From contig JAGPYM010000012.1 of NCBI GenBank assembly GCA_020736575.1, forward strand, positions 62,001 through 126,000: a stretch of DNA of 64,000 bases. The letters are read 5' to 3'. A program made the translations under genes and the position numbers. The notes under the pieces were generated by a model. That model was not told where the DNA came from, made no database searches, and saw only the letters and a list, made by a program, of their open reading frames with translations. This document shows positions 23,619 through 35,316 of this stretch, in pieces. The stretch comes from Thelonectria olida (Eukaryota > Ascomycota > Sordariomycetes > Hypocreales > Nectriaceae). The first letter of the stretch is position 1. Each line of letters starts with the position of its first letter.

Positions 23619-26600
23619 GTTTGTTGTAGCCTTTCAAATACGAGTTTTAGAGGACCGGTGTCTAATTAGAGCAATGGTTTCGACTTTATAATGGTAGTAG
23701 TGCTTATACCAGAATGATGTATTCGCAGTGGTGACTCTGGGATCAGAGATTTCGTCTATCGTTGTTTGGGGGAGGCGAAACAAAGGCGCTGATGTTATAT
23801 AGAAGTTCCCAGTGGCTGATAAGAGTAGTCGGGGCAGAAGGTCAAGGAGAGACGAGAGGTAGCACAGAGAGGTATGTAATGGGAGGGGAATGTGGTAGAG
23901 TATGTGGTTAAACGGCCCTTCGCGGTGATGGGCAAGTCGCAGGATCGTGGATTTCAGGGACAAGCTTTCGGTGAGCTATGCAGCTCAAGAGCGGGAAAGC
24001 CTGTGGTGAAACTGAATCGAGTGGTGGATTGATCGTGTGGTAAATCGAAGAACTGCTGGACTGCGGACCGTGGCCTGGAGAAATCAGTGCCACAGCCCGC
24101 AGTGGGCGTTTACAGCTCAGCGACGGCCGAAGGCATGATGACTCGACAAAGTTTCGGTAAGGGATGTCCTCTGATATGGGGATACTGGGTAATTGCGACT
24201 TCGTTGTCTGGGGGTTAAATTTGGTTGGTGGTGACGGGAAAAGAGAGGACGAGAAGACAGAGCGAGCGGAGGAGGAAGAGATATATCCCAACTTTTTTCT
24301 CCACGGGTGGGGGCCACTCGTGATTGGCTGCAGATGGAGTCAAGTTGATTGTGCACCCATGCTACGTACTTCGTACCTGCCCTCCTCCGCCGACTCCACT
24401 CCCTGCCCGCCTAGGGGGTGGCAGCAATGTGCACCTAGGCACTGCAGGGGACCACACCCCTGTGGGAAATCGGCCGTCAGTGGCAGTCCAGTGGCCCTCG
24501 CACTAAATCTTCCAGCGCCTCTGAGTGCCAGATGACGGAGAGTCAACCCCACCACAAGGCGCTAGGCCATTTCGGGGCCGCTGGAACGTCGTCACCGCTC
24601 TTTGGAGCTATGATTTTGGCTCCTGCGAGGCGTCAAAAAGAGTCACAACAGCAGGCAGAGACAGTCATCAATCAGAACGTCTCAGGTCTTGAGACGTGTC
24701 GTGTTATAGGGAGGGTTGGTCTGGCCTCTGTTTCGCTCGCTACGATGCAGGGCGAAGGACGCGAAATGCGCACAAGTTTTAAAATTTTCTATTTGCCCGA
24801 TCTATCGGAGGATTGGTAGCGAAGGGGTTCGCTATGCGGCCTCGGTTGTATCCGTACGTACGATATCCCTGGGTCTATTCAAGGGTCCTGGTCTGATTTA
24901 CCATTTGGGTTAGAATAGCCTCTGAATAAGGCCGGGGAAAGATTGGATGTCAAGGCATATTTCTTTGCACTGGGAGGTTCAATGATATCAGCATCATCAT
25001 GAGTTTGGGTGGACAGGAGCGTCAATACGCACCAAAGATCCAACTACCTACCTAAGGTACTTATTGTTATGAGAACCAACCGGAGAAGAATGGAAGATTA
25101 AGCAGCCAATTACAGGCAAGTATAATAAACAGATTCCCCATTCGTAATGCACTGTTTTAGGTGCCATTTGCAGCAACAAACAGCCACAACTAATGTCTCA
25201 TGCGGAATTTATTTCTCCATCCTGTCCTGGGGCTCGAGGGAAACGTTTCAGGCTCCGAATTCTCGAACGTAACTATGCGTGTAGATCTACCCCCTATGCG
25301 CGAGTACGGGGAGGGAGCAACGGGTGAACCCACGATGACTTACGTACAGCACGGGGAACGACTGTGACACTTGCAGCTTGCGTCAGCTTAAATGTCGGCA
25401 CTGTCACCATTGGAGCGAACTAGACGTGGACTCTACCGGCCTGATCAAGCACTGAGTCTCGCAATGCAATTGCCATTGACATGTCTGGCATCACCCAGAG
25501 TTCCTTGGGCGCATCGGGCCTGAAAAAAAAAGGGTCGGAGGCAATGAGATAGGCTCCGCAGTGACGGACCTCTCCACCATGAAAACGAAGGGACCTGGGA
25601 AACAAGGGGCGTGCGCGCGTCCCTGTACTCCCTGCACTGGCACTATGGAGAATGGGTCTATAAAATGGATCATGGTTATGGAACAAAAAGAAGCAGCAGG
25701 GATATGGAACATTGGCGCCGCAGGCGGTTGAGGCGAGAAATGCTGGCTGGTTGACGTTGCTTGGGCGGTTGCGCCCATTCACAATGGATGGGAGGAGGTT
25801 CGCGCCAAAGTCAATTCCAGGAGACGGGACAAGAACAGCTCCAAGTAAGAACATGGACAATTCCACGACCTCATCATTTATAGTTTTACCCAAGTTTCTC
25901 TTCACCACTGTCATTACCCCTCATGATTCATCCGAGTTGCTTGGCCACTGGTGGGGATGTCTTCTTGAGCCTCCACTGTTCCTCGACCGACTCGGCCAGG
26001 ACGAAGCGACTAGCAAAGTCTGGACGCCTCCAAACTGCAGATGACGAGTTAGACAGAGAAAGCAGTCAAGTCGACGAACATGAGAGGGGAAAGGAAGAAA
26101 CCGAGACAAGCGGGAATGGCGCAAAGGTCCTCACTTGACCACCCGAAGCTGTCCCAACTCGGGAGGAAAAGTCCGGCTATGACGACGGACTCAACTTTTT
26201 TTCTTCTGAGCCGCTTCCCGGGTCTCCCTGGCTTTGAAGTTAACTCGCGTAGCCTCATTTCGACTCCAGATCTCTCTGCCGTTTTTCTGTTGGCCTCTGC
26301 AGGCATCAGCAGCCTAAATCTCAACATCTTGCCCAGTCTTAGGTCTCTTCCCCTACAACCCGTCTTCCGGCCTTGGTCGGCTTCGCAGCAACAGGAAGGT
26401 ATCTTCTTGAAATCTAGGTAGGTATTCTTTCTCTTCCTCTCAACCCATCAACCCCTCTTTCTCTCTTTCGTCAGCCCCTCCCCGCTCAAACAGGCACTGC
26501 CGTCATCAGATTCTTTTAGCGTGACGTTAGAGCCAGACGCCAGTGTTTAGGAGCCACCATCTCCGTGACCCCTCTTCAAGCTTGAAGCTGGATGGATCGG

Positions 26601-27710
26601 CCTTCAGAGATTTTTTTTCTCTTCCCTTACTCAAGCTGCCGCCACTTAATCCTGCCAATGGCTGTTGCGGCATTAGATACCTGGGGCAATAAAGCTTGAG
26701 ACACACCATTACGACGGTCAATTGGCATCAGAGCCGAGGCCAAAACTTTTTTTTGCTTCTCATTGGTAATTTCTTCCAACTCCTTCTAGGACTTGCTGTC
26801 ATTGGGCTGCGTTGTTGCTTGTGTCATGACGGCTGTGAGTCAAACATAGGGAAATCATCTTCCCATCACGCAGTCAGACTGCACAGGCACCAAAGCCGAT
26901 TGGTTGTAGTTCATTGTGATATTGCCCACCCCTCCAACTCTTTTGCTTCTGGTGACTCTATGCATGTATAAGTCTGACCACATTTGCCTGGCCCATTCAA
27001 CTCAAATTTTGGGTTCGGATTTACGCACCAGCACACGTGAGTTCTCATGGCTCTGGTGCGACTCTAAGGCATCGCAATGGAGACATGTGAAGCCAAGCTA
27101 GAGCTTTGTGGGCGGAGGATCGGGACGAGCTGAAATCAGCGTAGCAAACGACATGCCAGTGACCAGCCTGTCTTCGTTACATGTCTTGCACTTGCAGTCT
27201 GGCTGCATTCTCAGCATCTCTCCGCTGAGAAAAACCTTACGATGCAACACACCACCGGACCCCCGAAAACCTGCTGTCCCAGTCCCATCGGCAAATACTT
27301 GGACTTGGGTTCCTTGTCCCGTGCAAATTGCTCGCATGGATGATGGCGTCGGGTGGACTTCTTGACGTCCGCGGCTGACTCGGCCGGACGGTACGTACCG
27401 CCGGAAGTAGAGGGCGGGCCTGTGCACGCTACCGCGCGTCAATCGCGTCTAAGATTCCACTTGTTATCTTATCGCATCCGGCCGCAGGTTGCCTGGCCAG
27501 CGCCATGTCTCTTTGTCGACTCCGTAAACAGCCGGACACCAAACGAGCTGGGCCAACCAACAAGCATTCATAGCGATTGTCTGTGATCCGTTCATGAACC
27601 TAAACTGTCCTTGGCTCTCTTCCCTTTCGTCGCTTCGTCTTGTTTAATACCACAAACATACATTTGATTTCTACTATTATCGACATTCTTCACTGGCCTG
27701 TCCATCCATC
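23619..27710. other. long gene-free interval (4.1 kb)
   Basis: The left part is the upstream region of the acidic-protein gene, the right part that of the kinesin gene. No family-like reading was found on either strand. The segment 26400-26520 is strongly CT-rich with a GTAGGTATT donor-like site at 26417, so a transcribed leader or noncoding RNA is possible. Poly-T runs lie at about 24290, 26200, 26610 and 26745. Confidence 0.5.
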
Positions 27711-30339
27711 ATGGACGCGTCACGCAAGTCTTCTCACAATCTCTTCGAGGTCTACCTCCGCCTGCGACCACCGCCTTTGCATCGCAGCACGAACTCAGAG
27801 CCCATTCTCAATGTCGAGGATGTCGAGGAGGACTCGTCCCACCCGACTCACATCACCCTGAATCCCCCTACTGACCGTCGGCGGGCCGTCGAAAAGTTCG
27901 CCTTCACTCAGGTCTTTGAGGAGGATGCTTCCCAGTTAGATGTATTCAACAGCACAGAGATTGCCTCCCTCGTCGAGGGTGTGTTGGCACCTCAAGGCGG
28001 CGAGGGCACCGATGCGGTCGTCGCTACGTTAGGCGTCACTGGTTCTGGAAAGGTAAAGACTTGTCCAGCTTCATAAATGTCAAGAGGGAATGCTGATCAA
28101 TGCAGACGCACACCATTCTTGGCTCCAAGAGCCAGCGTGGCTTGACCCAGCTCGCCATGGATGTCGTCTTTCGATCCATTGGCGAAAACATGCTCGACTC
28201 CCACGCCCTGTACTCGGCCCAAGACTCGCTCCAGTCCTGCGATGCCTCGGAATCGGCCTTGACCCTCGCCTCGCAATTCTTCGATACCTCGGGCGACACT
28301 GCGCCATCCAGAGCTGCATCCAGAGCTGGCTCTCGAGCTGCCACTCCTATGATTGTACGACCCCGACAGCCACCTGTTTCTTTTGTCAGCTCGCCTGGCG
28401 CCAACCGTCAAGTGTCGAAACTCGTTGGGACTATGCCTGGCGCATTCCCTCGAGAGTCTGCAGCAAGCACGAACAGTATTCGGCTTGTGAGGGAGTCGGG
28501 CGATTTTTCATGTTTGAGCAGCCGATAGAGGCTAGCTGTCGAGCATGAGAGAATACCCTTAGACAATCTCAAGACTTCTACAAGCACTACGAACCTCCCT
28601 CCTACGCCTAAGCAGGCCGGACTGAAGAGGTTCATGTCTCTAACCACTGCCTCTCGTGTCAAGAACATTGCTAAAGATGAATTAAAGGGCGATCATAGCA
28701 TGATGTCTCCCCCTCCTCGACGACAGCCGCAGCGAACCTCGGCCCTCCCTCAGTCCCCCGATATCAGCCATGTCAACGTTTCTTGCGACCCATCGGCCGA
28801 ATACGTCATTGTCATCTCCATGTACGAAGTCCACAACGACCGAATCTACGATCTCCTGACTCCTGCTACCAAGTCCGGAGTCACCAAAGAGCTCCGCCGT
28901 CGACCCCTGCTCTTTAAGTCGACAGAGCTCTCCCCTGATCGCAAGGTTGTGGCTGGTCTGCGCAAAGTTGTCTGCAGCACATATAATGAGGCCCTCATGG
29001 TGGTAGAGGCTGGACTCCAAGAGCGAAAGGTGACTGGCACTGGCAGCAACAGCGTGTCCAGCCGAAGTCACGGCTTCTTTTGTTTCGAAGTGAAGAAGCG
29101 GACTCGAAGCCGACGAGCTGGCCCTTGGGAGGGCAGCAAGCTTACCATTGTTGATCTGGCAGGCAGTGAGCGTGCACGCGAGGCCAAGACTCAGGGTGCA
29201 ACCCTTGCTGAGGCTGGTAAGATCAACGAGAGTCTGATGTATCTCGGCCAGTGTCTTCAGACCCAGAGTGAAGCTGGTACTTCTGGCAAGGTGAGAGAAA
29301 ATATTTAGTGTTGTATCCTGAGAACGTGGCAACTAACATGATGCAGCCCAACATTGTGCCTTACCGGCAATGCAAGCTCACCGAGTTGCTCTTTTCCAAC
29401 TCATTCCCTTCCTCTTCAACCACAGCGCACCCTCACGCTCCTCGACGCAACCCGCAAAGAGGCGTCATGATCGTGACAGCTGATCCCGTGGGCGACTTCA
29501 ACGCTACCTCTCAGATTCTACGATATAGCGCCCTCGCACGAGAAGTCACGGTGCCGCGCATCCCATCCATCACAACTACCATCTTGGCTCATCCCCCAGT
29601 GATGGCTAACAACCGACCACCTAGCCCTGTGCATCATCAGACCCGTCCCTTTATGCCTCCAGGATCAAGTTCTTATAGGAACTATACTCCGCCGATGAGC
29701 TCCGACGACCGCGCAACTATGGAAATTGCGGCGTTGGAGATCGCTCGGCTGAGTGATGAGATTGATCAGCTTCGTACAGAGGCCGATCTCCATCTGGACG
29801 CACGTGTTGCGGCTGAAGCTCATCTTCTGACCATGGAAGACAAGATGTTGGATCTCGAGGCCGCCATTCGCGAGGATTGCGCTGTCGAGTTTGAGCAGCG
29901 TCTGGCCCTAGAGATGTCTCGCTGGAAGAACTCGATGGCTCTGGAGCAGGAGCGCAACGACGAGCACTGGGATCGCAAGGTTGAAGTTCTGGAGCGTGGT
30001 CTTGCGCCAGGCGATGATGAAGCCGACGGTGACAAAGAGAATGTTCTAATTGAGAACCTCGAGGATGAAGTCGACCGTCTGCGTCGAGAGAACGCCATCC
30101 TGAAGCGGGAGCTCGCATCTCGCAGTCCATCCAAGCGTCGTCCCCTAGAGGACCGCGAGGACTTTGCCCCTCCCGGAAAGAAGCCGGCGGACGGTGTATC
30201 GAACTTGGGTCGCAAGTTGGAGCGGATGCGCGTTAGCAACGAGACTGCCCGTACCGCTAGTGGCGCAAGCAATGGAAGCCCCAAGAAAGTACGCAAGCTA
30301 CCAGCGCGACGGTGGGAGGAGCATGATGAGCTCAACTAG
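27711..30339 (+). CDS. kinesin motor protein, possibly kinesin-6-like
   Basis: CDS join(27711..28052,28106..28486,28529..29290,29347..30339), about 825 residues. Microtubule motor ATPase. Motor elements in order: FEVYLRLRPPP (beta-1), P-loop GVTGSGKT at residues 108-115 split by intron 1, YVIVISMYEVHNDRIYDLL, switch I NSVSSRSHGFF, switch II VDLAGSERAREAK, and PYRQCKLTELLFSNSF. The C-terminal part after about residue 560 contains acidic coiled coil (EIARLSDEIDQLR and following heptads) and a basic tail. Between the P-loop region and EYVIVISMYE lies an insert of roughly 130 residues, Ser/Arg-rich, as in kinesin-6 loop 6 (Klp9/MKLP type); this is why I suggest that subfamily. Intron 2 is uncertain: 28487-28528 (42 bases) or 28476-28535 (60 bases) both keep frame past an in-frame stop. 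Confidence 0.88.
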
Positions 30340-30759
30340 GAGTATTGAGGTCTGAGTGTTTTGGTCTTCTTACACGGGCGAATGTGCTTTCACAGGGTCT
30401 TGTCGGACCCTTTCATAGACTCTTTTTGGGATGTATGGATAGGCATGGCTCGGGGTTTGGTTGTTTTCATGGAAAGCAAGGAAGGCTTGGAGTATACCCA
30501 TTCGTGTAATGTTTTGTTTGATACTAGTTCTGGGTTTGTGGATAATCTGATTCCGATTGACAGCGTCTATTTATTGACTGCGAGAGTGATGATCCCCTAT
30601 GCATTGATGCGAAGTATTGTGAGCAGACTTGACAATAGGATATCTGTCTATCGAGTTTGGGCCGGTTTCCTACAAACATTATGATTATGGTATTCTCGCA
30701 TGATCCCTGATGCAGATGAACGCTTCACAAAGATTCTTCCTCCTCCTCAACCTAATTCA
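30340..30759. other. convergent 3' region, kinesin / MARVEL gene
   Basis: 420 bases of AT-rich 3' flank between two convergent genes; no gene seen. Confidence 0.6.
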
Positions 30760-31910
30760 TCATCTTGTCTGGCTCGGGCTGTAGTACTCGGTGACTCCAC
30801 CACCCTGGGGAGCAGGCGGCTGCGTGCTCAACACGCCCGTGTCAACCTCCTTGCCCTTTGCACTCTGCTCCGCCGGCGCGGGACTCCTCGTCTGTAGAGG
30901 GATATTCTGCTGCGCCTGCTGTTGACCAGGCGCCGCAGTCCCCTGCTGGGGGTAGTACTGCTGCGGCATGGGCTGCCATCCTTGCACGGCATGTCCCCAG
31001 TACGGCGGTGCAACAACCATGACCCGTCGCAGGGCGGCGTTGCGCTTGGCTGTGTCGACGCACGCGCCGACGAAGAGGATGAAGTGCACAAGCCACACAA
31101 GACACGAGAAGACGGCGACGGCGAGGAACTTGGCGCGCACGCTGCCGTAGCGGTCCGAGTCGTCGTCGCAGTCGACGGACTCTTGCCGGCCCGAGTCCCA
31201 GCACGTGCCCGACGTGTCGTAGTCGTCGTAGACGGAGAAGCCGACAAAGGCCGACTGGATGCCACCGACGACGGCCGCGGCCATCCAGATCAGCAGCGAC
31301 ATGGCGACGTGGGCGCCCGGGTGGATGCCGGCTTGGCGTTTGCGGAGGAGCCAGGTCATGATTTCGGCGACGTCCCAGATGAAGGCGACGAAGAACTTGA
31401 TATGGAGGTTAGTATGATTTGAAGTGAGGTTGAAGGATGGAGGCGTACAATGGGTGTGCACAGGACAAAGGCATATCCAGCGGTGCCGTGGCCGCCCAGC
31501 GAGAAACTAATGGCAATGGCGCAGATGCACAGGATAATGTCGGCGGCGTGCAGGGCGAGCTTGGTGTAGACCCAGGCTTTCACGGCGTTGGCGACATACT
31601 GCGGCTGCTGCTGCTGTTGTTGAAACTGCTGCTGGTACTGCTGCTGTTGCTGGAACTGGTTGGGGGGCTGCTGGGTGAAGGGCGTCTGGCCCTGAGGCGC
31701 GTTGTAGGACTGGAAAGGTTGGCCGTAGGAGCGGGGGTATTGCTGGAAGTACGCGGGCTGGAACTGTCCTTGTTGCTGGTTCGGAGGTGGTTGATGTGTG
31801 GGAGGGAAAGACTGCGTTGTTGGTGTTGGTGTTGCGGGTGGTGAGACGGCGGCGACTCGAGCGTATGCTGGGTCGATTGACAGCTGGTTTGACATTTCCG
31901 GCGCTGTCAT
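30760..31910 (-). CDS. MARVEL-like tetraspan membrane protein with poly-Gln N-terminus
   Basis: CDS complement(join(30760..31395,31449..31910)), 365 residues. MARVEL-domain proteins sit in the plasma membrane or vesicles with four membrane helices. Four hydrophobic segments are seen at about residues 112-137 (KLALHAADIILCICAIAISF), 141-170 across the splice (FVLCTPIFFVAFIWDVAE), 182-205 (AMSLLIWMAAAVVGGIQSAF) and 240-265 (FLAVAVFSCLVWLVHFILF). Both long tails are cytosolic-type and low complexity: a Pro/Gln-rich N-terminus with a poly-Gln region (about 75-105) and a Gln/Pro-rich C-terminus. The loop between helices 3 and 4 has Cys in GTCWD and VDCDDDS, a possible disulfide. The intron (GTACGC...TCAAG) joins Ile to Phe in phase. 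A second Met five residues in is also possible. Confidence 0.85.
31600..31677 (-). repeat. poly-Gln codon tract (CAG/CAA)
   Basis: On the gene strand this is a mixed CAG/CAA tract encoding Gln runs interrupted by Phe and Tyr in the MARVEL-like protein; likely length-variable between strains. Confidence 0.85.
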
Positions 31911-33341
31911 GATGAACTCGACGTTGCAGAGAAGTTAGTTTTGTTTTTTTATTTTGTCGATCCCTTGCAAGGAATGGTTGTGTCGATGTTCTCTCTCCCT
32001 CTTTTCTTCCCTCTCTATTTCTCTCTGCGTGTGTGGGCTGACGAAATTAAAGTGCGAAAATATCGTCCTCGAGCTGAGTCTTGACGGAACGAGAGACACG
32101 AAAAATAGACTAATAAAGAAAAAGAATGATGGAGAAGCAAAAGAATAAAACGAACGTCTCTTGTCAGTCTCACGAAAGCAGCAAAAGAACAAAAAGAAAG
32201 GGAAAAGAGGGAAATTGGAGGTTGATGCCTTGGTAATTATAAAACAACGAGTTTCCATGCCACTTCGCCCTTCTAAAATCCTTCTCTCTCAAACCACCTA
32301 ACAGGGGAAAGGATCACAGGCCTATTTTTTGTCCCGTCCCCTTAGGCTAGAGCGCAACCATGTTAGTCGATGGAAATGATTGGCTGCGACGAGGCTGAAT
32401 GAGATGCTGGCACAGTGGCGGCGGTCGGAGCTTCACAATTCAAGGCCAGTTGCCCTGGTCCGGGCACTTCTGTTTCCGGGAATGCGCCGGGGGGTTTGAC
32501 GATGAGAAGATGGAATGGGATTGGATGGTGAGCGAGGAAGACTGGGACTGGGCTAGCCTTGTGGACCGATAGGGAGTTGAGCTTGGTTTGTTCATGTGAA
32601 GATGGGAATACGAATAAAGAGATCGATACGGGAGCTGAAGGCTTACACGATGATTAGTTCCATGTCTGTAGAGCCCGTCTAGCCTCCTCCATCGCCTTGA
32701 TTCCAGTCCATCAAGAGACTACATAGTACCTATGAATACGAAACATCACCACTGCCTCCCAACAACCACATCACCTGAGGCAGAGTCCACCCAGAAACCA
32801 ACCTTCACCCGTCTAATTCTTGGCACTCTATTCCCCTTTCTGCCTCTCGTCTAGACGAGTGCAACACCAATCCATGACCAATCCAGAGCCACGTCAAGGA
32901 AAAAAATTACAGCATACCCGCCCGCCAGATCGGCCGCCCAACGACTTTCGCCAGGGGAAATGAACCCTTCAGTGGATTTTAGGCAGTGATCGACATTCAA
33001 ACTTGGGTCCCGCGTCGCCAAAACTCCATATCTTTAAGCGCGCTCTCTTCGAGAAGGGCCGGTGTTGGCCATGCCTGACTTCTCTTGAGCTGCCTCCCAT
33101 CGGCATCGTCCGACCCGACTCCATCACAACCTGCGGACCGCAGAATGCTCCGGAGTTTTGTGCCACGAACCGCAGTTTCTTTCGGCCCATAGCTCACATC
33201 AACTTTAATGTGCCGAATCGTGAAGTGGGTATCAAATGCATTTTCCTAGGCGACTATGTATCGTAGATGGCTCCATCCTCCACAACGCTCATTCCCTCAT
33301 TCACAGGCGCTGTTCTATCCCATTCCCTCTCATACCCAATG
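31911..33341. other. intergenic between MARVEL gene and SEC11
   Basis: 1.43 kb without a supported gene. The minus strand at 31930-32230 is CT-rich, consistent with a long leader for the MARVEL gene. The rest holds no recognised element. Confidence 0.6.
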
Positions 33342-33984
33342 CTATTCTCGTTGCATTATCACTGTCAAACCCATCAGACCCAGCATGACCGTCTTGAGCG
33401 CTGGGTACTCTGAAAGGGCTATCGTCACGTAGCCAACAAACGGTATGTATCCCGCAACGCTACCAATAATGTCCTTGCGCACCAGATAGTCCTGCCCCCT
33501 GGCGTAGAGTTCTGTGTCGTCGGAAAGGTTGTTGTCTCCCTTGGTCAGGAGCTTGGCCGTTTCTCTGCAATCACATGTCCATGTCAGCTTTCGTTCTTCA
33601 ACCCGTGTGTACTTCTCGGCGAGTTACTAACCCGCTGCCAAACTTGCGAACAATCCGGTGGACAATCGGAATGTCCTTGTCTCGAACCTCGTAAACAACC
33701 ACCTCGCCCACGTCCGTCTCGCGCATTAGGTTTCGGTTCCAGAGGAAAAGAAGGTCGCCACGCTGGAAAGCGGGTTCCATCGAGCCGGAAAGAACGACGA
33801 CGATTGGTGAAGGCGAGTCGGTGACAACGGAAAGACCCTTCCACATCTGTTCAAGGAGGATGGTCAGTTGGTGAGCTCTCGGGACGTGAGCGCAGGTACA
33901 TACCATGAAAGCAGTGGACAGGACCATGGCAAAGTTCATGAGGGAGGCAGCAATCTGCCGTGGGCCGCCGAGACCTGAGATCAT
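33342..33984 (-). CDS. SEC11: signal peptidase complex catalytic subunit SEC11
   Basis: CDS complement(join(33342..33564,33632..33846,33904..33984)), 172 residues, the usual fungal length. ER membrane serine protease that removes signal peptides. One N-terminal membrane helix ([15 protein letters not shown]); catalytic Ser49 in [10 protein letters not shown], His90 in IPIVHRIV and Asp residues in KGDNNLSDD (109 and 115), as in yeast Sec11. C-terminal hydrophobic segment [18 protein letters not shown]. Introns GTATGT...ACAG and GTTAGT...GCAG fit in phase. The ATG at 33984 (MISGLGG) matches the family N-terminus; an in-frame ATG at 34077 would add 31 Ser-rich residues and may be used. Divergent from the CsbD-like gene. 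Confidence 0.94.
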
Positions 33985-34077
33985 GGTGGGCGACTTATGG
34001 TGCAGGCGATTGATAAAGCTGGAGAGTGAGCTCGTGCTTGGTGATGCTTGGATGGAGGTTTCATGAGAACTGGACAT

Positions 34078-34474
34078 GGTGGCTCTCGGGAGTGCACGGG
34101 CCACACGCGAGAGGTGGTCAATTGAGGAATCCGAGCACATGCATCTCAGGCGTGGCTTATGCCATGTGGCTGGAGGTCTGGCCTTGACCAGTTGTGGCTT
34201 GTGATACGTGCCCCACCTACTTCATCTTCGATCTTCGTTAGGTCGTGGGGGAGGGGCCCTCAGCAAGCCACAAGAAGGTGATGTCATGAAAGCAGGTTGA
34301 AGAGGGAACGATGTCATCGCCGTGCTGCTAAAGGGAGTAGTATGGTTTGCTTGGGGTATATAAGGCACATGATATCTCGGAATTCAAATCACTGCTCTTT
34401 CATTCGCAGATTTCTCGAGACCTGAAGATACGAGACATTATACCTATTCTCAACACCACTTACACGACATCACC
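34078..34474 (+). promoter_or_regulatory. divergent SEC11 / CsbD-like promoter with TATA and STRE-like site
   Basis: A TATATAAG box at 34357-34364 lies 110 bases before the CsbD-like ATG, and an AGGGG element (STRE core) at 34252-34256 about 100 bases further up. TATA plus STRE fits an inducible stress gene on the plus side. Confidence 0.6.
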
Positions 34475-34844
34475 ATGGCAGACAACAGCGGTAACCAAGA
34501 GCAACCACGAAACAACGCCCAGCAGCCGGGCCTAGTTGGAAGTCACTACCAATACGTCAAGGGTGCTGCAGAGGTGAGTTCCTTCTCTGGTGTCTCCTTC
34601 TATGAGCTGGCATCTAATTGGCTCCTTCGTCTAGGCCACCGTCGGCGTTCTTACCGGCTCCCAAGCATGGAAAGCGAGTGGAGAGCAAGACAAGGCGGCA
34701 GGACTCGCCGCTCTCAAGCATGCAGGCGAACAACGAAACGCCTCCACGCAGGGCTACGGTAGACTTGAGGAGGTGGCTGGAAAGGTCACCGGTTGTCAGG
34801 GAATGCAGCGTGAGGGCGCTGCCAGCAGTCCCAAGAAGGACTAG
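34475..34844 (+). CDS. CsbD-like small stress protein
   Basis: CDS join(34475..34573,34635..34844), 102 residues. CsbD-like proteins are small, hydrophilic, helix-forming proteins induced by stress; molecular role is unsettled. Seen here: a polar N-terminus MADNSGNQEQPRNNAQQPG, then two repeats of the family type, YVKGAAEATVGVLTGSQAW and LEEVAGKVTGCQGMQREG, linked by an Ala/Lys/Gln-rich segment. Intron GTGAGT...CTAG joins Glu to Ala in phase. Upstream TATA and STRE-like elements support stress induction (inference). Confidence 0.85.
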
Positions 34845-35316
34845 ACAATTGGAATGCAGAGGGAGAACGTGTACGATATTAATGACGGTGATTCAATGAT
34901 TCAAGTTATTCTCTGATAAACAGCAGTTCTGCAGCCACATTGATTGAAGCAACAGACGTGCTTGCCCGCTCCCAACCCACTCCTTCCCATCTCCAGTTCC
35001 TGCCGCTGGAGCACTGCGAACCATGTGCCTTCCATCAATGTCGCTAAAACACAACAACCAACGCACTGCCTCTCTCTTCTTTTTCTCCCACTCAACATCT
35101 TCATCTTCTTGTTTTCTCCAACCTCGGTCGTCACTCGTCACTCGTCACCTCAGTCCTCACCCTCTACTGCGTTGCCAGTTCCTCCTATCATTCTTTTCAG
35201 GCTCCTGAGCTCCAGCATCAGTATTCTCGCTTGTCCCCATCGTCGCCTTCATTTCTTACGCCGTGTCCCTTGATACCGTTCTCCAGCTCCTCATCTTGCT
35301 CTGCCCCGACATCACC
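34845..35316. other. intergenic with CT-rich leader
   Basis: 470 bases; the second half is a CT-rich 5' leader of the next gene (TCTTCTTTTTCTCCC-like). No gene seen. Confidence 0.6.

Noticed and set aside
25420..25914. 164-codon minus-strand frame
   Set aside because: No family likeness, uneven composition, no splice partners.
30922..31422. 166-codon plus-strand frame
   Set aside because: Antisense of the MARVEL-like gene, rich in Asp/Arg/Val as expected for a shadow.
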